DNA of 11,242 nt. Origin: CAYMGQ01 sp964390055. Its GTDB lineage: Bacteria; Bacillota; Clostridia; Peptostreptococcales; Natronincolaceae. The stretch is taken from assembly GCA_964390055.1 (NCBI GenBank), contig CAYMGQ010000027.1, positions 1 through 11,242 of the forward strand, given 5' to 3'. Numbering within the stretch: the stretch's first letter is position 1; the number at the start of each line of letters is the position of its first letter. The notes under the pieces were generated by a model. That model saw only the letters and a program-made list of their open reading frames with translations. It had not been told where the DNA came from and did no database searches. The translations under genes were made by a program, and so were the position numbers. Below, in pieces: positions 6,906 to 11,242 of this stretch.

Positions 6906-7735
6906 TGTGTAAGATCCGCCTCCAAGGACGAAATAATGTCCTTGTACTCGGGGCTTGCAGCAAGGCTGATGAAGAGATCCTCGAGGGATGCTCCGGCGCT
7001 GCTGCGTCCGGCACGTGCCCGGAGCTCTGAAGGCGTCCCTTCATCTACCAGTTCCCCGCCTACCAATATCCCGACCCGGTCGCAAAGATGCTGCGCAATC
7101 TCAAGGATGTGGGTGGAAAGCAGCACAGCCCCTCCGCTTTTGGTTTTCTGGCGCAATATCCCCCTGAAGACCCGGACTGCGATTGGATCAAGCGCTGTGA
7201 CAGGTTCATCCATTATCAAAACAGGAGGTTCATGGAGCAGGGCAGCTGTAATCGCAACTTTCTGTCTCATACCCCGGGAGTACGACTGAATTTGGTCGTT
7301 AATCCTCCCCTCCATATCAAGCATATGAAGGATGGTTTCGATCTTTTGCTTTCTTTGGCCCTTGGGAACTGAGTAAAGTTCACCGACAAAATCCAGGAAC
7401 TCAAGGGCCGTAAGCTTCTCATACAGAACTGGTTCATCAGGGATGTATCCCATGAGCGCTTTGGCCTTCTCTGGTTCTTTCCAAACATCGTACCCTCCGG
7501 CCCGGACGCTGCCCGACGTGGGCGCCAGGATACCGGTGATCATCCGGAGCGCAGTGGACTTGCCAGAGCCGTTGGGGCCAAGCAATCCATAGATCTCTCC
7601 CGGGTTTAGCCGGAGATCCAGATTATTAAGGGCCAGAACATCCCCGTATCTTTTGGTAAGGGCAGATGTGACCAAAACGGGGCCGCCGGCAGTATCCGGT
7701 GACCTGTGCTGCTCCGGGCCCTGCAGGATCCGCAC
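6902..7735 (-). CDS. ABC transporter ATP-binding protein (exporter type)
   Basis: The product is 277 aa. Motifs: Walker A GPNGSGKST at 53-61, signature YSRGMRQK at 152-159, Walker B LIMDEP at 173-178, D-loop ALDP at 181-184 and H-loop STH at 207-209. The usual Q-loop glutamine is Asp100 in GYIPDEPVLYEKLT, a sequence style typical of the EcsA/CcmA-like exporter ATPases. About 18 residues precede the first strand and show no known domain. The enzyme sits on the cytosolic face and drives the adjacent permease. The start is GTG at 7735, with AAGGGG at 7743-7748 seven nt upstream. The stop overlaps the permease ATG. First gene of a two-gene operon; no regulator gene adjoins it. Confidence 0.95.
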   Translation of the reverse strand: MRILQGPEQHRSPDTAGGPVLVTSALTKRYGDVLALNNLDLRLNPGEIYGLLGPNGSGKSTALRMITGILAPTSGSVRAGGYDVWKEPEKAKALMGYIPDEPVLYEKLTALEFLDFVGELYSVPKGQRKQKIETILHMLDMEGRINDQIQSYSRGMRQKVAITAALLHEPPVLIMDEPVTALDPIAVRVFRGILRQKTKSGGAVLLSTHILEIAQHLCDRVGILVGGELVDEGTPSELRARAGRSSAGASLEDLFISLAASPEYKDIISSLEADLTQ

Positions 7736-7760
7736 GAGACCACCCCTTCAATCAAGATTT

Positions 7761-7789
7761 ACTATTGAACACGTGTTAACATAATGCAA
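7761..7789 (-). promoter_or_regulatory. Candidate promoter of the ABC operon
   Basis: On the minus strand, TTGCAT (7784-7789) and AATAGT (7761-7766) are separated by exactly 17 bp and lie just upstream of the Shine-Dalgarno site of the ATPase gene. They match the -35 and -10 consensus in three and four of six positions, so the promoter is weak or activator-dependent if real. Called by eye. Confidence 0.4.
7768..7777. promoter_or_regulatory. Perfect 10-bp palindrome in the ABC promoter spacer (possible operator)
   Basis: AACACGTGTT equals its own reverse complement and lies inside the 17-bp spacer between the candidate -35 and -10 of the ABC operon. A dimeric repressor or a spacer-remodelling regulator bound here could control the operon. 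No regulator gene is adjacent; the cognate protein is unknown. Confidence 0.4.
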
Positions 7790-7942
7790 CACCGCGCAGT
7801 AACAGCTTAGGTTCAACACTGCTAGCCTGATTACGGAGTTGTCGCTTAGAACTCATTAGATCGTCTTTCGGAATATTGACTATCAATGAGAATACTTCTC
7901 CGGATCTGAGGAAAATCCTGCTAACCAAGCGTGCACTAGGCC
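7790..7942. other. Short intergenic stretch upstream of the ABC promoter
   Basis: About 150 bp between the ABC promoter and the presumed end of the mobile-element block. No gene, repeat or RNA was recognised. Confidence 0.3.
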
Positions 7943-7948
7943 TGTTGT

Positions 7949-7993
7949 CTGTTTTTGCAAGCTAATTTTCCCTGTTTTTGCACGCTCGTTTTG
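7949..7993. repeat. Two 22-bp direct repeats, probable IS21-type terminal repeats
   Basis: Copies at 7949-7970 and 7972-7993 share 18 of 22 bases. Both begin CTGTTTTTGCA and then carry GCT and TTTT at the same places. IS21-family elements are known to carry several short repeats at each end, and this pair lies just past the istB stop, where such an end is expected. The element terminus may be the TG at 7943. The opposite end is not present. Confidence 0.5.
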
Positions 7994-8013
7994 CAGTAGC
8001 CTCCCTGGGAATT

Positions 8014-8429
8014 TTACGGTCGAGTTCTCATTAGCGAATTCTTGATCCGGTAACTCTGGCCCTCGAATAGCAGAAGGTAGCTGTGATGGACCAGACGGTC
8101 TATCATAGCGGCTGTCATCTGCTCGTCGTAGAAAATATTCACCCACTTGCTGAATTCCAAATTTGTGGTTATGATCACACTCCTTTGCTCGTAGCAATCT
8201 GAGATTACTTGAAACAGCAACTTGGAGCGGCCAGGTCTACGGGTACATACCCCCACTCGTCACAAATTAGAAGGTCTGTTTTCCATAGGTGCTTGAAAAA
8301 CCGGTTAATCTCTCCTTTCTTTTGCAGTTCGTTGAGATGATTGACTAAAGCAGCCGTACGGAAGAACCGCACTGTTCTACCCCGGTTACAAGCTTCGATG
8401 CCAATTGCCGTTGCAAGATGAGTTTTGCC
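8014..8429 (-). pseudogene. istB: istB remnant (IS21 helper ATPase), truncated and frameshifted
   Basis: The frame from 8429 reads GKTHLATAIG (end of Walker A), TAALVNHLNELQKKG and DLLICDEWGYVPVD (Walker B). After that the frame is lost, and the family sequence resumes in another frame as KLLFQVISDCYEQRSVIITT, then MTAAMIDRLVHHS and GQSYRI, ending at a TAA at 8014-8016. The shift lies between about 8226 and 8240 and is consistent with a single-base loss. The first ~100 residues, including the start of the P-loop, are missing; the sequence breaks off at a palindrome. IstB is the AAA+ ATPase that assists the IstA transposase. It cannot make a working protein here. Confidence 0.88.
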
Positions 8430-8456
8430 ATTATGCAAAGTTTTGCATAATGGCAA
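8425..8456. repeat. Near-perfect palindrome, 15-bp arms, 2-nt centre
   Basis: TTGCCATTATGCAAA at 8425-8439 is exactly mirrored by TTTGCATAATGGCAA at 8442-8456, separated by GT. It lies precisely where istB similarity stops. TTATGCAAA from the left arm recurs at 8474-8482, inside the next remnant. It could be a scar of an excision or inverted duplication, or a cruciform-type target site. Confidence 0.7.
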
Positions 8457-8470
8457 TTATGACAAGTATT

Positions 8471-8542
8471 TGCTTATGCAAACAGCCAGCAGCCATAACC
8501 CTAAGAGGGAAAGGACGAAAGGTACGGCATGTGCCACTTTTC
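8471..8542 (+). pseudogene. Tyrosine recombinase scrap (~24 codons)
   Basis: The plus-strand frame encodes PAAITLRGKGRKVRHVPLF. GKGRKxRxVPL is the beta-hairpin motif of the tyrosine recombinase/integrase catalytic domain and includes the catalytic lysine region. Neither the Arg boxes nor the tyrosine are nearby. On both sides the sequence changes to IS21 remnants read from the minus strand, so only a fragment remains. It is short, hence the moderate confidence. Confidence 0.55.
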
Positions 8543-8666
8543 TGTCATTTCGCGTCCGTCGTGTTTGAGAATATCTTTCACTGCAGGCGTTAGGTTATCG
8601 AACCATAATTTTGTCGGCACTCCCCCTATGTGCTCAAAGATGTTCATTAAGCCTTCTGCCAGGTGC
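8541..8666 (-). pseudogene. istA: istA internal fragment (IS21 transposase)
   Basis: The minus strand reads AEGLMNIFEHIGGVP followed by KLWFDNLTPAVKDIL and KHDGREMT, the stretch of IstA around the second catalytic Asp (FDN) of its DDE core. In frame upstream there is a TAG near 8675, and downstream the sequence turns into the tyrosine-recombinase scrap. Only ~42 codons survive; the N-terminal HTH and the C-terminal ~250 residues are missing. It has the same orientation as istB and precedes it, as in an intact IS21 element, so both probably come from one copy. Confidence 0.75.
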
Positions 8667-9410
8667 TTCTACCGGTTTTCCGTACATGAGGCAATGCGTA
8701 CAGGCCTTGTTGATGAGCCGTGGGCTACCGGATGCGTACCGGAAGATTTCTTTTATGGCGTCATCAGAGAATATGTCGGAGACAGACCCTGCACAGCGCA
8801 GGTGGTGTAGGATGTACGACTTAGTCGTAGCCTCATCGAAGTGAATAAGATGGCAGCGAAGGTCAAGCCTTTGAACCACCGCAGTGTAGACCTGCTTTCT
8901 GAGTTTGTCCCAGATCTCGGTTTGCCCGACCAGGATAAGAGAAAGGGGGCTTTCCGAATCCATACGGCTGTTGAGCATGAATCTGATTTCCTCAAACATC
9001 TCCCGGTCAAGAAGGTGAGCCTCGTCTACAACCACTACGGGCTTAAGCCCATGAACCCCGCGCATGAGCTCCACTTCCCGGTGAAGAAGCCTTTTGGCAT
9101 CGCCCCGGTAGAACCGCCCTTGTACTCCGAGCTGGTCAAGAAGCCCGTTGTAGAAATGACGTGGGGTTAGTTTTGAATCGGCCAGGTAAAGCACCTTGTA
9201 ATCCTTGGTACCCAGGGTGTATGCGAGTTTGCGGATTAAGGTGGATTTTCCTGTGCCGCAATCACCCGTAAGCAGTGCAAACCACTGTTTTTGCGCTGCA
9301 TACTGCAACCGGGCCAGGATTTCCTCGAATTGTTCGGTCTCAAACAAGGCCTCTTCTGTCATTTGCCTGGTAAAGGGGGTTTTCGTAAACCCGTAGAATT
9401 CTTCAATCAC
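8634..9410 (-). pseudogene. ExeA/TniB-like AAA+ ATPase of a transposon, 3'-truncated
   Basis: 258 codons are open. Walker A GDCGTGKST lies at 49-57, Walker B VVVVDEAH at 125-132, sensor-1-like SLILVGQTE at 157-165 and the sensor-2-like SGSPRLINKAC at 227-237. These fit the ExeA/TniB family of ATPases that act as target-selection partners of DDE transposases. After CTHCLMYG (~244) family similarity ends, and the last ~14 residues run out of frame over the istA scrap, so the natural C-terminus is lost. The core ATPase is intact and might still fold. The start is GTG at 9410, with AGGAGG 8 nt upstream. It overlaps the end of the transposase gene by 8 nt, the normal coupled arrangement for such pairs. 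Confidence 0.8.
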
Positions 9411-10149
9411 GATTCTTACCTCCTATGACAGATCGATAGGAAATTGCAGTCTGAGCAAGGCTCTTATGCCTTTCGTACTGCTTGGCCGCTGCATCGAGTT
9501 CCCGGGAGGTGTGCGGTTTGGCCCGTTCCGGCAACGGCATTCTTTTGCGTGGTGCCGTGTGTTCGGTGATGTTTAAGGGCTTGATCTTTCGCGGTTCAAA
9601 GCCCTCGTGGAATACCTCAAGCTCATCGGGGTTGTCCGGGCGAAAAGCAACATCAATTCTCATGCCAATCAAGTCCTGGCCTGCTTCCCAGGGGATGCTT
9701 TGGAAAGAGATGCAGCCGGTTTTGTCAACGAGCCGTTTCTCCGTGAATACAAAGGCAAAGTCGAGCTGTTCCTTACTGGCCCACCTAAGGGAGCGATCAT
9801 CTTCTTTGAAAGCCTGCTGAGGCGTTTTCCCGTCCAGGGCAGAGTGAACCTTGTTTTGATAGAGTTCATGAAGCCAGATGTCAAGGTAGTGCTGGACTTC
9901 AGATGCGCTTTGCGGACGTTTGAGTTTGACTTCTTCCACAAAAACATCAAGGTATTTGTTTAAAGCCTCAACCTTTCCTTTGGCCGATGCGGCCCTTGGG
10001 CGAGCTGTAAGCTTTTTGATGCCGAGTTTGGCACATGCCTGGGTCATGTGGCGGCTGATGTACTGGCTTCCGTTGTCGGTGAAAACCCTGTCAGGAATAC
10101 CGTAACGTTCAATGGCGTGGCGAAAACTATCAAGCACGTTCCATGTGTT
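9403..10149 (-). pseudogene. DDE (rve) transposase with C-terminal Mu-type domain, 5'-truncated
   Basis: Similarity begins around VLDSFRHAIERYGIPDRVFT, and the family reads on to the TGA at 9403-9405, about 248 codons. The second catalytic Asp is in FTDNGSQY and the Glu in AKGKVEALNKYLD. YQNKVHSALDGKTPQQAF is the typical end of the rve core, and a C-terminal beta-barrel-like region follows (EKRLVDKTG to RIDVAF). The N-terminal DNA-binding domains and the first catalytic Asp are absent, so the enzyme is dead. The open frame runs on to 10566, but that part is antisense to the lipoprotein gene and carries no transposase motif. It paired with the ATPase gene downstream as a TniA/TniB-like two-gene module. 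Confidence 0.85.
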
Positions 10150-10205
10150 TTGTTTCTCGTACGACCGACTCACGGGTGATGGTGTACCGAGATTACAACT
10201 GTCCT

Positions 10206-10235
10206 GTGACAGCAACTCGCCGCGATGTCGATTAT
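10206..10235 (+). promoter_or_regulatory. Tentative promoter of the lipoprotein gene
   Basis: GTGACA (10206-10211, five of six with TTGACA) and GATTAT (10230-10235, four of six with TATAAT) are 18 bp apart. Transcription would begin near 10242, only a few bases before the Shine-Dalgarno site, giving a very short leader. A CTGTC/GACAG inverted repeat at 10199-10212 overlaps the -35. Called by eye. Confidence 0.25.
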
Positions 10236-10258
10236 TAACCTGTTGGGAGGGGCCTAAC

Positions 10259-11074
10259 GTGAAAAAGTGGAAAATGTGGGTCTTGACAATTGTGCTGCTG
10301 AGTATGCTCTGCGCGTGTAGGAGTGCTCCTAGGGCCTTTATTCCCCTGATGAAAGTCAGTAACCTGGGAGAATGCCGACTATGTAAGTGGGATACAGAGA
10401 AGAGCAAAATTGTTGACATAGGGAGACCGTTGTTCGAGAACAGTGAAGATCCCCACTCATTGCTGTACACCTTGTGGGACGGACATGACTGGTTTATCCT
10501 AAGTGACGACAGAACAAGAGTCTTAGAAACTAATAGTCCAGTATCTGTAGACTTACGGAAGAGCAACCGCGAAGCCTTCTATGAAGACTACAGGCTGTTG
10601 AAAGAGGATGATAACTCGTTTGTCCTGCAGGTCAGAGACCAAGAATATCGCTTTCGTGTTGAAGCGAACGTGTCGATTGACGGAGAGCGTGTTCGGGGAG
10701 AGCGGTTGGGACTCTCGGGATTCTGTGTCGATGAGACCGCGCTGACCGTATCGATACTGCTAAATGCCTTTTCTTTCGAGTTGAACCGGATTAACCTGTA
10801 TATTTGCCAAGTGTCTCTCGCAGACGGAGTAAGCCGGATTCAGGAAGTCAAAAACTGTCCCACTACTTTATCTCCGGCATTCCCTCCGATCGGAACCAAT
10901 GTCCTGGCGATACACGGCGAGTTTCATGTGTTAAGCAACACACAGATATCAAGGATCTCCGCGGATACCTGCGAGGCAGAAAGCGTATTCGAGGTCCTGA
11001 CTCTCAGGGAACTCACGACACTTTGCTACCAAGAAAACACACGGCTATCTGATGACAAGACTAGGATACTATGA
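10259..11074 (+). CDS. Unrecognised lipoprotein, probably frameshifted near its 3' end
   Basis: The product is 271 aa from the GTG at 10259. GGGAGGGG at 10245-10252 lies just upstream with normal spacing. Residues 1-20 form a lipoprotein signal: KKWK, a hydrophobic stretch, then the lipobox LCAC with Cys20 as the lipidated residue. The mature part is rich in beta-type, aromatic stretches (LLYTLWDGHDWFILSDD, GTNVLAIHGEFHVLSN), suggesting repeated sheets such as a propeller. There is a CRLC pair (39-42) and several other cysteines. I know no family for it. The frame ends abruptly with RIL at 11074, while protein-like sequence continues in the +1 frame, so the natural product was probably ~325 aa. 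An in-frame ATG at 10112 lies inside the transposase remnant and has no ribosome site; it is rejected as the start. Confidence 0.65.
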   Translation: MKKWKMWVLTIVLLSMLCACRSAPRAFIPLMKVSNLGECRLCKWDTEKSKIVDIGRPLFENSEDPHSLLYTLWDGHDWFILSDDRTRVLETNSPVSVDLRKSNREAFYEDYRLLKEDDNSFVLQVRDQEYRFRVEANVSIDGERVRGERLGLSGFCVDETALTVSILLNAFSFELNRINLYICQVSLADGVSRIQEVKNCPTTLSPAFPPIGTNVLAIHGEFHVLSNTQISRISADTCEAESVFEVLTLRELTTLCYQENTRLSDDKTRIL

Positions 11075-11237
11075 TGGCAAGTACGTTGTTAGCGTAATCG
11101 CGGATCCTCAGACCGTCTCAGAGGCGAGTTATCTGTGTCTTGTCGACAGAGGCAACGTCGTGGCAGTGACGAAGGTAGATTCGGAGTACATCGCGCCAAA
11201 CTTGTACCATCAATTGTTGGCACATGGCCGGCAATAG
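11052..11237 (+). pseudogene. Likely C-terminal part of the lipoprotein in the +1 frame
   Basis: This frame gives YYDGKYVVSVIADPQTVSEA, then CLVDRGNVVAVTKV, and ends at a TAG (11235-11237). It overlaps the end of the preceding frame by 23 nt and has no Shine-Dalgarno site of its own. The sheet-like style (DGKYVVSVI, YLCLVDRGNVVAVT) matches the preceding protein. Removing one base near 11066 would join the frames as DDKTR then YYDGKYV. Either the gene is a pseudogene, a programmed shift occurs, or there is a sequencing error. A separate small gene is less likely. Confidence 0.5.
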
Positions 11238-11242
11238 AGAGC

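Larger units (their letters stand above)
7943..10150. mobile_element. Compound remnant of at least three mobile elements
   Basis: From left to right this block holds an IS21-like end, a broken istB, a palindrome, a tyrosine-recombinase scrap on the other strand, an internal istA scrap, a 3'-truncated AAA ATPase gene and a 5'-truncated DDE transposase gene. No complete element and no matching pair of terminal inverted repeats with a target duplication was found. The left limit is set by the TG at 7943 before the direct repeats, and the right limit by where transposase similarity gives way to the upstream region of the lipoprotein gene. Both limits are approximate. The order suggests an IS21 element disrupted by deletion and by a junction with a TniAB-like element. 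Confidence 0.7.

Noticed and set aside
10112..10258. N-terminal extension of the lipoprotein from the ATG at 10112
   Set aside because: It would place residues over the transposase remnant and bury the lipoprotein signal; the GTG at 10259 has a strong ribosome site.
10150..10566. Upstream part of the transposase frame
   Set aside because: It is antisense to the lipoprotein signal and body and carries no transposase motif; the open frame is fortuitous.

Overview
The window looks like a chromosomal stretch from a Gram-positive, Clostridia-like member of the Bacillota with moderate-to-high GC. The support is strong AGGAGG-type Shine-Dalgarno sites, frequent GTG starts, an S-layer homology (SLH) protein, an XRE-type regulator fused to a membrane segment, a two-gene ABC-2 exporter and an IS21-type element. 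The genus cannot be fixed from the sequence alone.

Layout. Positions 1-162 are a leader with a possible extended -10 promoter. At 175-1656 (+) lies an XRE HTH regulator with one transmembrane helix and a large, probably extracytoplasmic C-terminal part. It converges on a peptidase-M20 type Zn amidohydrolase of the N-carbamoyl-amino-acid hydrolase / allantoate amidohydrolase group (1774-3009, -). The leader of that gene carries seven imperfect 8-10 bp tandem repeats. A gene-poor gap follows, then a secreted protein with immunoglobulin-like regions and three C-terminal SLH modules (3617-4990, +). After another ~350 bp gap comes an ABC operon on the minus strand: ATPase (6902-7735), then a polytopic permease (5343-6905) whose ATG overlaps the ATPase stop in an ATGA. 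The likely promoter has a perfect 10-bp palindrome inside its spacer.

From about 7943 to 10150 the DNA is a graveyard of mobile elements. It holds an IS21-like end with two direct repeats, a frameshifted and 5'-truncated istB, a 15-bp-arm palindrome, a scrap of tyrosine recombinase on the opposite strand, an internal scrap of istA, a 3'-truncated ExeA/TniB-like AAA ATPase, and a DDE transposase missing its N-terminal half. None of these looks functional.

The right end (10259-11237, +) holds an unrecognised lipoprotein gene that begins just beyond the truncated transposase. It appears to be split by a one-base frameshift near 11066.

The intact genes do not form one obvious pathway. The ABC pair is one operon; the regulator, amidohydrolase and SLH protein look like separate units. 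No CRISPR array, tRNA, rRNA or recognisable defence or biosynthetic cluster was seen. The most notable items are the membrane-anchored HTH sensor, the repeated leader of the amidohydrolase, the palindrome in the ABC promoter and the nested element wreckage.
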